Counted from the stretch's first letter, positions 1 to 9,565 are shown. The stretch is DNA of 64,000 nt from CAMLJR01 sp964631955 (GCA_964631955.1 CAZWBA010000017.1:3523-67522); one strand, 5' to 3'. Program-made: numbers and translations. Notes: generated by a model from the letters alone, not told the origin.

Positions 1-452
1 AGTTCGTATTCGAAATCGGTGCGCGCGAATAATCTGCCATCGCTGCGCACGAATGCGGCGATCTCGACCTCGAAACCGTAAGGCGCCAAACCATGCATGC
101 CGATGGCTAAATAATTGCGCGCGCGCGGCTCGAAATCATGACGGACACCGATCTGAAAATCCCAGAAGGGCGCGACATAGCGACTGTAGAGCGCCTGTGC
201 TTCAGCGTCGTGAATGTCGCCGTTTTCGATTTCACCTTCGGTTTTATAGGCGAGACGGTTGAGATCGGAGCCCATCCAGCCATCGATATCCCAGCTCGTC
301 ATCGTCTGATCGCCGGTGTTGCCGACAGCGGCGTCAACGCGCGTCGCCGAAAAAAATTCAGGCATTTCGTGTGCGTTGACAAACCCGGTATCGCCCAACA
401 GCATCGCGCTCAACGCGATATGTGCGTACGCTCTGCGCTTAATGATGATCAT
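1..452 (-). CDS. copB: Copper resistance protein B (CopB), C-terminus cut off by window edge
   Basis: Outer-membrane copper-resistance protein of the CopB/PcoB family, thought to act with the CopA oxidase in periplasmic copper handling. About 150 codons are visible, from a signal-like N-terminus through family-typical segments such as SWDIDGWMGSDLNRL (near residue 55) and YVAPFWDFQIGVRHDFEPR; the barrel continues beyond position 1. The ATG at 452 overlaps the end of copA (stop at 439) by 14 nt in another frame, so the two are probably translationally coupled. The Met/His-rich N-terminal stretch of some longer CopB proteins is absent. The family is clear from the motif pattern and from copA beside it; copper specificity is by homology only. 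Confidence 0.85.
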   Translation of the reverse strand, partial: MIIIKRRAYAHIALSAMLLGDTGFVNAHEMPEFFSATRVDAAVGNTGDQTMTSWDIDGWMGSDLNRLAYKTEGEIENGDIHDAEAQALYSRYVAPFWDFQIGVRHDFEPRARNYLAIGMHGLAPYGFEVEIAAFVRSDGRLFARTDFEYE

Positions 453-2292
453 GCGCGTGCTCCGCCGCAGGTTTCGGTTCGTGTGCGTTCGCGGCGTTTT
501 CCTCGGTAATCACGACGGCCTGCATCATTCCGGTGAGCGCGTGATAGGCGAGGTGGCAATGAAACATCCACACGCCATTTTCCTCGAAGCTCGATAGCAG
601 TCTTGCGGTTTCGCCGGGCTGAACGACAAGCGTGTGTTTGCGCGGTGCCCATGCCGATACCGGGGCGGCCTGATCGCCACCAGGCGCGCTCGTGTCCAGT
701 TGAAAAAAAGCACCGTGCACGTGCATCGGATGCTCCATCATCGTCGTGTTGGTGATGTTGAATTGCAGGCGCTCGTTGCGTCTGGCGTTGAAAAAATTTT
801 CGCGCGCCATTTTCTTGCCGTTGATCGACCAGAAATAGCGATGCATATCGCCGGTCAGTTTCATCTCGATGATTTGTGTCGGTGCGCGTGTATCGGTCGC
901 TGGTGTCAGCGCGCGCAAATCGGCGTACGTTAATTTGTCGACGAATTTTTTTGTCGATGCCGGTTCTTTCGTCATCGTGTGATGATCATGCGTCGTGTGG
1001 TGTTCGTGAGTCGCATGATGTGCGTGTGTGTCGGGATTATCGTGCATTGCATGGGCATGAGCAGCGTCGGCTCCGCTGGTGGATGATGTGTGCGAGCCGT
1101 GATCGTGCACGCCGGCCATATCGGCCATCGTCAGAATCGGCTGCGGTCGCGGGGCGGGGATTGGCGCTTCCATGCTTTCCGTTTCCCTGTAAAGCGACGC
1201 GGGCGCGAGCGTGCCGCGCGCGAAGCCGATGCGCCCCGTGGTTTCCGCAAATACCGTGTACGCCTTGTTTTCGCGAGGTGTCACGATCACATCGTAAGTT
1301 TCGCCGACGCCGATGCGAAATTCGTTCACCTCGACGGGCTGCACGTGCAGGCCATCGCTCGCAACGACAGTCATCGTTAGGCCCGGAATGCTCACATCGA
1401 AAAAATTCATCGCGGCGCCGTTGATAAAGCGCAGGCGTATGCGTTCACCCCGATCAAATAGCGCGGTCCAGTTGTTTTCAGCCGTCTGTCCGTGCATGAG
1501 AAATTGCCATTCGGGTCCGCCGTCGGTGAAGTCGGTCGGGTCCATGCGCATTTGCGCCCACATCAGACGCTCGCGCCAGATTGCCGCGCGCGCTTCTGCG
1601 GATTTCGCAGCGCTCAGTTGTCTGCGCAGATCGAGCAGCGTCTGCCGGCGATAATTGTAATAACCTTCGACCTTTTTCAGATTCGCCAGGACTTTTTTCG
1701 CGGGTGTGTCGTTCCAGTCGGAAAGCAGCACGACATAATCGCGATCGTATGCGAATGGCTCGGGCGTTTTCGCATCGATAATGATCGCGCCGTAAAACCC
1801 TTCCGGCTCCTGCAAAATCGCGTGGCTGTGATACCAGTAAGTGCCGTTGTGCCGCGGTGTGAATCGATACTGAAAGGTTTCGCCCTGATGAATTCCGGGA
1901 AAGGTGATTCCCGGCACGCCATCCTGATCGTTTGGAATGACCAGCCCGTGCCAGTGCACCGATGTCACTTCAGGCAGGGTGTTGGTGACCGCGATCGAGA
2001 CTTCCTCGCTTTCGCGAAAATGCAGCAGAGGGCCGGGTACGCTGCCGTTCACGGCGACAGCGTGTGCCGGCTTGCCGCTGAAATTCACGCCGATATTGCC
2101 GATCGATAAATCGTAATGTTTTTGCGGACCGCTCGCGCTCACCGTGCGGGCGAGCGCATTGCGTGCGCTGGCGTTCGCGCTGAGGGGAAGCAGCGACATG
2201 CCGGCGGCAGCGACTCCCCAGCGCATTAAGGTGCGGCGGTCGATCGCGTTTTGTGGATCGGAAAAATCCGGAGGTTTGCGTTGCTTCGTCAT
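439..2292 (-). CDS. copA: Copper resistance multicopper oxidase CopA, Tat-exported
   Basis: Periplasmic multicopper oxidase of the CopA/PcoA family, about 617 aa, which oxidises or sequesters Cu(I). The N-terminus has a twin-arginine signal (DRRTLMRW near residue 18, then a hydrophobic stretch). Copper ligands are visible: HWHG near 113, HSH near 155, HPMHVHG near 519 and the type-1 site HCHLAYH near 577. Between about 394 and 444 is a His-rich segment (many DHH/THEHH groups) where classic CopA proteins have Met-rich repeats, probably an extra copper-loading loop. I chose ATG 2292 because the next ATG upstream (2340) would run 32 nt into the M16 gene; no strong ribosome site decides it. copB follows with a 14-nt overlap and an M16 peptidase gene ends 16 nt upstream, suggesting one transcript. 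Confidence 0.93.
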   Translation of the reverse strand: MTKQRKPPDFSDPQNAIDRRTLMRWGVAAAGMSLLPLSANASARNALARTVSASGPQKHYDLSIGNIGVNFSGKPAHAVAVNGSVPGPLLHFRESEEVSIAVTNTLPEVTSVHWHGLVIPNDQDGVPGITFPGIHQGETFQYRFTPRHNGTYWYHSHAILQEPEGFYGAIIIDAKTPEPFAYDRDYVVLLSDWNDTPAKKVLANLKKVEGYYNYRRQTLLDLRRQLSAAKSAEARAAIWRERLMWAQMRMDPTDFTDGGPEWQFLMHGQTAENNWTALFDRGERIRLRFINGAAMNFFDVSIPGLTMTVVASDGLHVQPVEVNEFRIGVGETYDVIVTPRENKAYTVFAETTGRIGFARGTLAPASLYRETESMEAPIPAPRPQPILTMADMAGVHDHGSHTSSTSGADAAHAHAMHDNPDTHAHHATHEHHTTHDHHTMTKEPASTKKFVDKLTYADLRALTPATDTRAPTQIIEMKLTGDMHRYFWSINGKKMARENFFNARRNERLQFNITNTTMMEHPMHVHGAFFQLDTSAPGGDQAAPVSAWAPRKHTLVVQPGETARLLSSFEENGVWMFHCHLAYHALTGMMQAVVITEENAANAHEPKPAAEHAHDHH

Positions 2293-2308
2293 CGATAAGA
2301 TTTTCTCT

Positions 2309-5089
2309 TCAGGAACCGGATGCCAGACGGATCGGATCACCGTTTTTATCCAGTTCGATCACTTCGCCCCAATTGAGCGCCTTTAATTGCGGCAGAATTT
2401 TTTCCCTGTCGCCGATCACGAGCCAGACGATATTCTGCGGTTTCAATAATTGCGCCTGCTGTCGCGTTGCCGCCAGATCGAGAGCCTGCAGTTTGCGGCT
2501 TTCTTCGACGAGATAATTATCGGAACGCCGCAGGCGCAGATTTTTTGCAATGGCCTGCAGGATGTCGTTATTGGTTTCATACGAGCCGGGCAATTGCCGT
2601 ATGCGCTGTTCGCGGACTTTTTCGAATTCGTCCCGTGTCAGCGGATGTCTGTCGGTGAATTCCAGCCATTCGCGCTGTAATTCCTTCAGCGCCGGGCCGG
2701 TCTTGTCGATCTGCACGCCGCCCATCGCGATCCATATCTGTGCATCGCGGCTTTCGACGATATTGCTGCGGGTGCCGTAACTCCAGTGTTTCTCCTCGCG
2801 CAGATTCATATTGATGCGCGATGTGAACAAGCCGCCGAGCGCATTGTTCGCCAGGCCGAGCGCCGTCATATCGACGGGCTGTGACGCGGGCAATACCATC
2901 GCACCGCCGATGGTGGCCTGTGCGCTGCCGGGCAGATCGACGAAATATATCGCGGGCCGCGCGCTGTCATTCGCAGCGGATGGTGCCGGCGCTTGCGAGA
3001 GATCGGCGCTATCATCGTTAGCGGCTTTCCAGTCGCCGAAATGCGTTTGCGCAAGCGATTTGAAACGCGTCATTTCCAGATCGCCGACAGCAATCAGCGT
3101 CGCCTGCTGCGGGGCGAACCAGCGCTGATGAAATGCCCGCAGTTTTTCGCCCGATAAATTCGCGATGACATCGCTGCGACCGCTGCCGGTGAACGGTCCT
3201 GCGCCGGGGTGCGCATCGCCGAATAACAGACGCGGGAGAACGCGCTGTGCGAGCGCGTTGCCATCGTTCTGTTCGCGCTGAATCTGCGTCAGTGTTTTTT
3301 TCTGCAGTCGCTGCACGGCGTCGTCGGCGAAATCCGGGTGACGAACGATGTGTGCGAACAGTGCGATGCTGACATCGAGATTTTCCCTGAGCGCCGAAAG
3401 TGTCACCCCGGAGCTGTCGAGACGCGCATAACTGTCGATTTCCGCGCCGAGTTTGCGCGCGTTGGCCGCGATGGTCGCACTGTCCATGCCGGTGCTGCTT
3501 TCAGTGAGCATGTTGAAGGCAAAATTCGCGGTGCCCGCCCGCTGCCAGCCATCGACGTTGTAACCGATCGGCAATTGCAGCTCCATTTCCACCAGCGGCA
3601 GATCGCCGCGGCGGACCAGCACCAGTTGCAGACCATTATCGAGTTGCGCGTGTTCGATCGCGGGCAGATTCGGTGCCGGTGCCGCACCCGCATCGGGTAC
3701 GCGCGAGCGGTCGATTTTATCGGCGTGTGTTTTCAGCGCGGGAAACGGCGTCACATGCAGCACATAGACGCCGTTATCGAGCCATGCCTGCGCCGCGCCG
3801 CGAATCTGTTCTGCCGTAGTCGTTCCGATGGTGTGCAACTGTTTTCGAAAATATCCCGCGTCGTTCGCGAACACCGCGCCGGTGGCTAACACATCGGCTT
3901 TGCCGCCGAAACCGCCGAGCCTTTCAAGCTGGCGCAAGGTGTCGGCGCGATACACCGTCTTCGCGCGCGCAAGCGCATCGGAGGTCAGCGCATTCGGATG
4001 GGATCCGTTGCGTTTGAATTGTTCGAGTACCGCGCGAATGCGCTGTTCCAGTTGCAGCGGATCGATGCCCGCCGCGACATCGGCCTGAATCCAGAATTGA
4101 CCGGCGATTTCGCGGCTGAAATTGAAGGCATTGATCGCCGTTGCAAGTTTTTCCTTTTGCACGAGCTGCTGCGTCAGTACGGCGCTGGCATCGCCAGCCA
4201 GCAGAAGGGCGGCGAGATCGAGCCGATCGGAAACCGGATCGTTGAATGGCGGCGTATTCCAGACTAAATAAATACGTGCATTGGGTACGCGGTCCTGCAT
4301 GACATCGCGCCGCTCTTCATCGCGCCTGGCAATCCATGTCTGCGTGCGCTCGTAGGGTGGGCTCGGCTGAATCGAACCGAAATAAAATTCGACGCGCTCT
4401 TTGACGGCATTCGCATCGACATCGCCGGCAATGACGAGCACCGCATTATTAGGCCCGTAATAACGTTTGAACCAGTTGTGCACATCGTCGAGCGAAGCGG
4501 CATCGAGATCCTTCATCGAGCCGATCGTTTCCCACGAATAGGGATGACCGACAGGAAACGTATTTTTCGCAATCTGTTCGAACACCTTGCCGAAGGGACG
4601 ATCCTCGCCCTGCCGTTTTTCGTTTTTGACCACACCGCGCTGCTCGTCGAGCTTGGCCTGGTCGATCGCGGGCAGCAGATGGGCCATGCGGTCCGATTCC
4701 ATCCACAGGGCCATGTCGAGTGCCGGTTTCGGCACGGTGACGAAATAATTCGTACGATCGCTGTTGGTGGTGCCGTTCATACTGGTGGCGCCGGCTTTTT
4801 CGAACGGACGAAAATATTCGTCGTTGAAATGCTCGCTGCCGTTGAACATCAGATGCTCGAATAAATGCGCGAAACCGGTCTGGCCGGCCTTTTCGTTTTT
4901 CGAGCCGACGTGATACCAGATATCGACCGCGACCAGCGGCGCTTTGCGATCCTCGTGCACGATCAGCGTGAGACCGTTGTCGAGAATGAATTTTTGGTAA
5001 GGGATGTCGATGGACTCGGCGTGTACAGTAGCGCACACGGAAATCGTCGCAAAAAGTGTGAGCAGAGCGGCACGTACGAATATTTTCAT
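2309..5089 (-). CDS. M16 family zinc metallopeptidase, two-repeat, exported
   Basis: Insulinase-type (M16) zinc peptidase of about 926 aa with two homologous halves, the usual length for bacterial pitrilysin-like periplasmic enzymes. A signal peptide is clear (MKIFVRAALL..., cleavage after TVHA). The inverted zinc motif HxxEH is intact as HLFEH at residues 75–79; the second half (from about residue 500, DNGLQLVLVRRGDLPLVEMEL) lacks an HxxEH and would be the inactive clamp half. The ATG at 5089 starts directly before the signal peptide, so longer reading upstream is not needed. It ends 16 nt before copA on the same strand. A link to copper resistance is not an established role of this family and is inferred only from position. 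Confidence 0.92.
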   Translation of the reverse strand: MKIFVRAALLTLFATISVCATVHAESIDIPYQKFILDNGLTLIVHEDRKAPLVAVDIWYHVGSKNEKAGQTGFAHLFEHLMFNGSEHFNDEYFRPFEKAGATSMNGTTNSDRTNYFVTVPKPALDMALWMESDRMAHLLPAIDQAKLDEQRGVVKNEKRQGEDRPFGKVFEQIAKNTFPVGHPYSWETIGSMKDLDAASLDDVHNWFKRYYGPNNAVLVIAGDVDANAVKERVEFYFGSIQPSPPYERTQTWIARRDEERRDVMQDRVPNARIYLVWNTPPFNDPVSDRLDLAALLLAGDASAVLTQQLVQKEKLATAINAFNFSREIAGQFWIQADVAAGIDPLQLEQRIRAVLEQFKRNGSHPNALTSDALARAKTVYRADTLRQLERLGGFGGKADVLATGAVFANDAGYFRKQLHTIGTTTAEQIRGAAQAWLDNGVYVLHVTPFPALKTHADKIDRSRVPDAGAAPAPNLPAIEHAQLDNGLQLVLVRRGDLPLVEMELQLPIGYNVDGWQRAGTANFAFNMLTESSTGMDSATIAANARKLGAEIDSYARLDSSGVTLSALRENLDVSIALFAHIVRHPDFADDAVQRLQKKTLTQIQREQNDGNALAQRVLPRLLFGDAHPGAGPFTGSGRSDVIANLSGEKLRAFHQRWFAPQQATLIAVGDLEMTRFKSLAQTHFGDWKAANDDSADLSQAPAPSAANDSARPAIYFVDLPGSAQATIGGAMVLPASQPVDMTALGLANNALGGLFTSRINMNLREEKHWSYGTRSNIVESRDAQIWIAMGGVQIDKTGPALKELQREWLEFTDRHPLTRDEFEKVREQRIRQLPGSYETNNDILQAIAKNLRLRRSDNYLVEESRKLQALDLAATRQQAQLLKPQNIVWLVIGDREKILPQLKALNWGEVIELDKNGDPIRLASGS

Positions 5090-5093
5090 TGAT

Positions 5094-5127
5094 TGATTCC
5101 GTCGAATGTTTGATTCCGTCGATTGTT
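5094..5127. repeat. Two tandem 17-bp units in the M16 gene leader
   Basis: Two adjacent 17-bp copies of TGATTCCGTCGAATGTT differing at one base (A/T at unit position 13), placed 4 nt upstream of the M16 start on its non-coding leader side. One of several short leader duplications in the window. Confidence 0.75.
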
Positions 5128-5250
5128 TGTCGACGAGAGCCGCGTGATTGGAGCGCATGCACGCGTTAAAGTGCCCGTTAATTTCGGTGGTACAAATTAT
5201 CCCAATACCGCGAATTCGGCAAAGTGCCATTGCTATCATGAGGAGGTTCA

Positions 5251-6231
5251 ATGAATAACGATAATCTGCCGCCCGATCTGGCCCTGGTCGATCCCGAACT
5301 GCGCGAGCTGTTGATTCCCATCAAGACACAGCTGGAAGCGATCGGCATCAACCGTTTCAATACCGAAACGGTTGCACGCATGCGCGAATTGATGTCGATG
5401 GGGGGCGAGGATCTGCCCGCGGGCGAACCGCGCGTCGAAAAGCGAATCATTCCCGGCATCAGCGGTGCGCCCGACGTGTGCGTCTTTATCATCGGCGCGC
5501 AGCCGGGCGCATCGCGGCCCGCAATTTTGCACATGCACGGCGGCGGTTATGTCATCGGCAATGCGATCGGCGCACTGCCGCGATTTCAACAGATCGCGCG
5601 CGATAATCAGTGCGTGATCGTCAGCGTGGAGTATCGCCTCGCGCCCGAAACGCCATTTCCCGGCGCGCTCGACGACAATTACGCGGCACTGTCATGGCTG
5701 CACGATAACGCCGACGCACTCGGCATCGATCGCACGCGCATCAGTGTAATGGGCGAAAGCGCGGGCGGCGGTCATGCAGCGATGCTCGCGATTGCCGCGC
5801 GCGATCGCGGTGAAATTTCGCTGCATCATCAGATTCTGATTTATCCGATGCTCGACGATCGCAGCGGCAATACAAAACCTCGCAGGCCGTGGGTCGGTCA
5901 GCATATCTGGACCGCCGCTGATAACCATTTCGGCTGGTCTTCATTGCTGGGAGTACCGGCGGGGTCTGCGTCGGTTCCGAAGGGCTCGGTTCCCGCGCGC
6001 GAGGAAAATCTCGGAAATCTGCCCGCCGCATTTATCGCAGTGGGTTCGCTCGATTTATTCGTCGAGGAAAATATCGAATATGCGCGCCGTTTGCTCGATG
6101 CGGGCGTGCCGACGGATTTATGCGTTTTCGCCGGTGCGTTTCACGGCTTCGATGGTCTGGCGCCGACCGCGGCAATTTCGCAACGCTTTACCGCAGCCGT
6201 CGATGAGGCGGTGCGGCGTGCCTGTATTTAA
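5251..6231 (+). CDS. Alpha/beta hydrolase, HSL-type (family IV) esterase
   Basis: Esterase/lipase of the hormone-sensitive-lipase group, 326 aa, no signal peptide, so cytoplasmic. The oxyanion motif HGGG is at about residue 96 (HMHGGGYVIGNA), the nucleophile serine in GESAGG at about 168–173, the acid probably the Asp in SLDLFVEEN near 268 and the histidine in AFHGFDG near 296. Members hydrolyse short-chain acyl esters; the natural substrate cannot be read from sequence. The ATG at 5251 has a strong ribosome site (GAGGAGG, 5 nt spacing). It is transcribed away from the M16 gene and appears monocistronic. Confidence 0.9.
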   Translation: MNNDNLPPDLALVDPELRELLIPIKTQLEAIGINRFNTETVARMRELMSMGGEDLPAGEPRVEKRIIPGISGAPDVCVFIIGAQPGASRPAILHMHGGGYVIGNAIGALPRFQQIARDNQCVIVSVEYRLAPETPFPGALDDNYAALSWLHDNADALGIDRTRISVMGESAGGGHAAMLAIAARDRGEISLHHQILIYPMLDDRSGNTKPRRPWVGQHIWTAADNHFGWSSLLGVPAGSASVPKGSVPAREENLGNLPAAFIAVGSLDLFVEENIEYARRLLDAGVPTDLCVFAGAFHGFDGLAPTAAISQRFTAAVDEAVRRACI

Positions 6232-6275
6232 TCGATTGTTACGTTAATCAATTGTTACGTTAATCGATTGTTCCG
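6228..6275. repeat. Three tandem 16-bp units after the esterase stop
   Basis: Three adjacent copies of TTAATCGATTGTTACG (one base differs in unit 2 and one in unit 3). The first copy contains the esterase stop codon; the array lies about 130 nt ahead of the exporter adaptor gene. Each unit carries a TAATCGATT-like palindrome. Confidence 0.85.
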
Positions 6276-6403
6276 GTTCGCCGTCCATACGGGTAATAAT
6301 GCATGTCGTCCCGGTAATCGAAGAGCGCCGCGGCTGTAAATAAAATAATCAGACAGTCGCTGTTGTTGCAGCTCCCCGTTCGAACACTCAAGGAAAAGTG
6401 CGC

Positions 6404-7540
6404 GTGAAGAAAATTCTCATTGGCGTTGGAATCGTTGTGTTGCTGCTGGTGTTTGCTGCGGTGCGTTCGCGCCCCGATCCCGTGCCGGTGTGGATCGCCA
6501 AAGCTGAAATGGGTGCGGTCGAAAAAACCGTTGCCAATACGCGGGCGGGGACGATCAAGGCGTGCCGCCGCTCGAAACTGTCGATGCCGATGGGTGGCGT
6601 GGTCGATAAATTGCTCGTGAAAAAAGGCGATCGTGTCGAAGCGGGGCAGTTGCTGCTCGAATTATGGAATCGCGATCGTCACGCGGAAGTGGCAGCCGCG
6701 CAGGCTGCGCTCAATGCCGCGAAAAATTCGCAGCAGCAGGTGTGCGTGATGGCCGAACGCAGCGCGCGCGAATCGAAACGTTTGCAAACGCTGGCCGAGC
6801 GCAAGCTGATTTCGGTGGATGCGGCTGACAACGCAGCCAGCAATGCGATCGCGCAAAAAGGCGCGTGCGCGGCGGCGCAATCGCAAACGACTTCCGCCGC
6901 CGCACAATTGTCCATGCAGCAATCCCTGCTCGATCGCTTTCAATTGCGCGCGCCATTCCCCGGTGTGATCGCTGAAATCAACGGTGAGATCGGCGAATAC
7001 GTCACGCCGTCGCCGCCCGGTGTGGCGACGCCACCCGCAGTCGATCTGATCGACACTTCCTGTCTTTACGCCACGGCGCCCATCGATGAAGTCGATGCAG
7101 CGGAATTGAAACTGGGTATGCCGGTGAGAATTACACTCGATGCATTTCGCGGCCGCGAATTTGCCGGCAAGCTCACGCGCATCGCCCCTTATGTGCTCGA
7201 TCTGGAAAAACAGGCGCGCACCGTCGATGTCGATGTGCGTTTCGATGCCGTGCCCGAAGATGTCGCGCTGCTGATCGGTTACAGCGCCGATGTCACCATC
7301 GTGCTGCAAAATCTGCCGCGTGTGCTGCGTATTCCGAGCGAAGCATTGTTCGGTGGCAACCAGATATGGGTAGTCGATGGCGAAGACATTTTGCATAAGC
7401 GCGAATTGCAGCTGGGCGTCGGTAATTTCACTTTCACCGAAGTGCGCGGCGGTTTGCAGGCAGGCGAGCGCGTCGTGCGCAACCCCGATCAGCCGGGTTT
7501 GAAAGATGACGCGAAAGCACTGGTTAAAAAAGATGAGTGA
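6404..7540 (+). CDS. Periplasmic adaptor (HlyD/MacA family) of an ABC exporter
   Basis: Membrane-fusion protein of about 378 aa that would bridge an inner-membrane ABC transporter and an outer-membrane channel. One N-terminal transmembrane segment (ILIGVGIVVLLLVFAAV, about residues 4–20) is followed by the lipoyl half-domain (PMGGVVDKLLVKKGDRVEAG), a coiled-coil hairpin (roughly 85–165), the second lipoyl half (LRAPFPGVIAEI) and a beta-barrel domain. The start is chosen as GTG 6404: an AAGGA at 6390–6394 is 9 nt away, whereas the GTG at 6398 is only 3 nt from it. ATPase and two permease genes follow, so this is the adaptor of a MacAB-like system. Its substrate is unknown. Confidence 0.88.
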   Translation: MKKILIGVGIVVLLLVFAAVRSRPDPVPVWIAKAEMGAVEKTVANTRAGTIKACRRSKLSMPMGGVVDKLLVKKGDRVEAGQLLLELWNRDRHAEVAAAQAALNAAKNSQQQVCVMAERSARESKRLQTLAERKLISVDAADNAASNAIAQKGACAAAQSQTTSAAAQLSMQQSLLDRFQLRAPFPGVIAEINGEIGEYVTPSPPGVATPPAVDLIDTSCLYATAPIDEVDAAELKLGMPVRITLDAFRGREFAGKLTRIAPYVLDLEKQARTVDVDVRFDAVPEDVALLIGYSADVTIVLQNLPRVLRIPSEALFGGNQIWVVDGEDILHKRELQLGVGNFTFTEVRGGLQAGERVVRNPDQPGLKDDAKALVKKDE

Positions 7541-7591
7541 GCAACATCGCGGGGCTGGCAAGTAATTCGCGCAAGGCTTGGATTCATCGGG

Positions 7592-8323
7592 ATGAATAAA
7601 TTGATAAGCAACGAAAACGTCATCGAGCTGAAAGGGATTGAGAGAAAATTTCAGCTCGGCGATCAGGTCGTGCACGCGCTCGACGGGGTCGATCTGACGA
7701 TTCGCAAAGGCGAGTACGTATCGGTCATGGGGCCATCCGGTTCGGGAAAGTCGACGCTGCTCAATATGCTCGGGCTGCTCGATAAACCCGATAGCGGCAG
7801 TTACAGACTCACCGGCGTCGAAACAACCACGCTCGACGAAGAACGGCGCGCAAAATACCGGCGCGATCAGATCGGATTCGTGTTTCAGTCGTTCCATTTA
7901 ATTCCACGATTGACCGCGCAGGAAAATATCGAGCTGCCGTTATTGCTCGAAGGTGTCGCTCCGCGCGAGCGGGCAAAACGGGCGCGCGAAACGATGGCAC
8001 GATTGGGGCTGGTCGAACGCGCGCATCATCTGTCGAATCAGTTATCGGGTGGTCAGCGTCAGCGCGTGGCGATTGCGCGGGCAATTGTCATGCGGCCGGG
8101 TTTATTGCTCGCCGATGAACCGACCGGAAATCTCGATAGCCGCTCGGGCACGGATGTCATGCAACTGCTGGAGGAATTGAATCAGAGCGGCATCACGCTC
8201 ATCGTCGTCACGCACGATGCAGCGCTCGGTGCGCGTGCCCGTCGCACCATTCGCATGGTCGATGGGCGCGTGGCCGACGACAGCATTGTCGTCGATGAAA
8301 ATAACGCGATGCGCGGGAAATAA
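7592..8323 (+). CDS. ABC transporter ATPase, MacB/LolD type
   Basis: Cytoplasmic ATP-binding subunit, 243 aa. Walker A is GPSGSGKST at residues 47–55, the signature LSGGQRQ near 150, Walker B LLLADEP near 171, and the D-loop and H-loop (VTHD) follow. The sequence is of the MacB/LolD group, which powers mechanotransmission rather than bulk transport. It sits between the adaptor gene and two MacB-type permease genes, with the next start only 3 nt after its stop. A stand-alone ATPase with two separate permease subunits differs from E. coli MacB, where ATPase and permease are fused. Confidence 0.93.
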   Translation: MNKLISNENVIELKGIERKFQLGDQVVHALDGVDLTIRKGEYVSVMGPSGSGKSTLLNMLGLLDKPDSGSYRLTGVETTTLDEERRAKYRRDQIGFVFQSFHLIPRLTAQENIELPLLLEGVAPRERAKRARETMARLGLVERAHHLSNQLSGGQRQRVAIARAIVMRPGLLLADEPTGNLDSRSGTDVMQLLEELNQSGITLIVVTHDAALGARARRTIRMVDGRVADDSIVVDENNAMRGK

Positions 8324-8326
8324 TCG

Positions 8327-9535
8327 ATGCGCTCTGCCGATTTATTGCATTTTTCCCTGCAGTCGTTGCTGCGTCAGCGTGCGCGCGGCGCGATGATTCT
8401 GTTTTCGATGGGCCTCGGTGTTGCAGCGGTGCTGATACTGACGGCGCTCGGTGTCGGTGCGCGCGGTTATGTGCTCAACGAATTTACCTCGATCGGAAAA
8501 AATGTACTGATCATGTTTCCCGGTCGCAATGAGACGACCGGCGGCATGCCGCCCATGATGGGCGCCGCCGCGCGCGATATCACGCTCGACGAAGTGCATC
8601 TGCTCAAGAGTCGGGTTTCCGGTATCGACGAAGTGGCGCCCGTGATTCTGGGCAGCTCGCGCGTTGCCTATGCAGAGCGCGGGCGGGAAGTGCCGGTCTT
8701 CGGCACCACGGCGCTATATGTTTCGATTCGCCATTTTTCGCTGAAGCAGGGCAGAAATCTCACCGCCGGCGATTTTCGCCGGGCGAATAACGAAGTCATT
8801 ATCGGCGAAAAACTGAAAGTCGAATTATTCGGTGGTGATACCGCGGTTGGTGAATTCGTCCGTATCGGCGATTCGCGTTTTCGCGTGATCGGTGTGCTGC
8901 ATGGTCGCGGCGATGCGGGCGGTGTGGATATGTCCGACGCGGCGATCATTCCGGTCGCGGCATCGCAGCGCTTATTCAATGTGTCGGGATTATTTCGCGT
9001 ATTGATTGCATTGGACGGCAATGCCTCGGTGCCGGTGGTCAAAAACCAGATCGAAGCGGCCATGCGCGGGTTTCATCAGAACGAACTCGACGTCACTGTC
9101 GTCAGTCCCGATTCGATGATGGCGACGTTCGATCAGATTCTCACCGCGATGACGCTTGCGGTCGGTGCGATCGGTGCGATCAGTTTATTCGTGGCGGGCA
9201 TCCTCATCATGAATGTCATGCTGATCAGCGTGAGCCAGCGCACGCGCGAAATCGGTTTGCTCAAGGCGCTGGGCGCGTCGTCGGCCGATGTGCTGCGAAT
9301 TTTTCTCACCGAAGCGATGATGCTGACGGGGACCGGCGCGCTGCTCGGTCTGCTATCTGGTTTGGCTGTCGTGAAAATCGCGCGTGCGCTTGTCGAAACA
9401 GTGCCATTCGATGCGCCGTTGTGGTCCATCGTGACAGCGGGGAGCACGGCATTGCTCACGGGTCTGGCGTTTGCGTGGATGCCTGCACGGCGCGCGAGTT
9501 TGCTGCAACCGGTCGATGCATTACTGAAACCTTGA
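8327..9535 (+). CDS. MacB/FtsX-type ABC transporter permease, first subunit
   Basis: Inner-membrane permease of 402 aa with the MacB layout: a first transmembrane helix near residues 20–42, a large periplasmic domain (about 45–270; the MacB_PCD region with segments like GEKLKVELFGG and GEFVRIGDSRFRVIGVL) and three C-terminal helices (FtsX domain; QRTREIGLLKALGAS near 300). It follows the ATPase gene by 3 nt and is followed after 55 nt by a second permease, so the pump is probably built from one copy of each permease. Substrate unknown. Confidence 0.9.
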   Translation: MRSADLLHFSLQSLLRQRARGAMILFSMGLGVAAVLILTALGVGARGYVLNEFTSIGKNVLIMFPGRNETTGGMPPMMGAAARDITLDEVHLLKSRVSGIDEVAPVILGSSRVAYAERGREVPVFGTTALYVSIRHFSLKQGRNLTAGDFRRANNEVIIGEKLKVELFGGDTAVGEFVRIGDSRFRVIGVLHGRGDAGGVDMSDAAIIPVAASQRLFNVSGLFRVLIALDGNASVPVVKNQIEAAMRGFHQNELDVTVVSPDSMMATFDQILTAMTLAVGAIGAISLFVAGILIMNVMLISVSQRTREIGLLKALGASSADVLRIFLTEAMMLTGTGALLGLLSGLAVVKIARALVETVPFDAPLWSIVTAGSTALLTGLAFAWMPARRASLLQPVDALLKP

Positions 9536-9545
9536 TGTTCAATTC

Positions 9546-9565
9546 CCTCTCCCTTGCGGGAGAGG
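9546..9565. repeat. REP-like palindrome between the two permease genes
   Basis: Perfect 8-bp stem CCTCTCCC / GGGAGAGG with loop TTGC, in the 55-nt gap between the permease genes. The core resembles a CTCTCCCTTGCGGGAGAG motif that recurs in intergenic DNA of many proteobacteria; in RNA it would form a hairpin that could alter expression of the downstream permease. No T-run follows, so it is not an intrinsic terminator. Confidence 0.55.

Noticed and set aside
6662..7897. 411-codon minus-strand frame opposite the exporter adaptor
   Set aside because: Shadow frame of a clear HlyD-family gene; no protein character.
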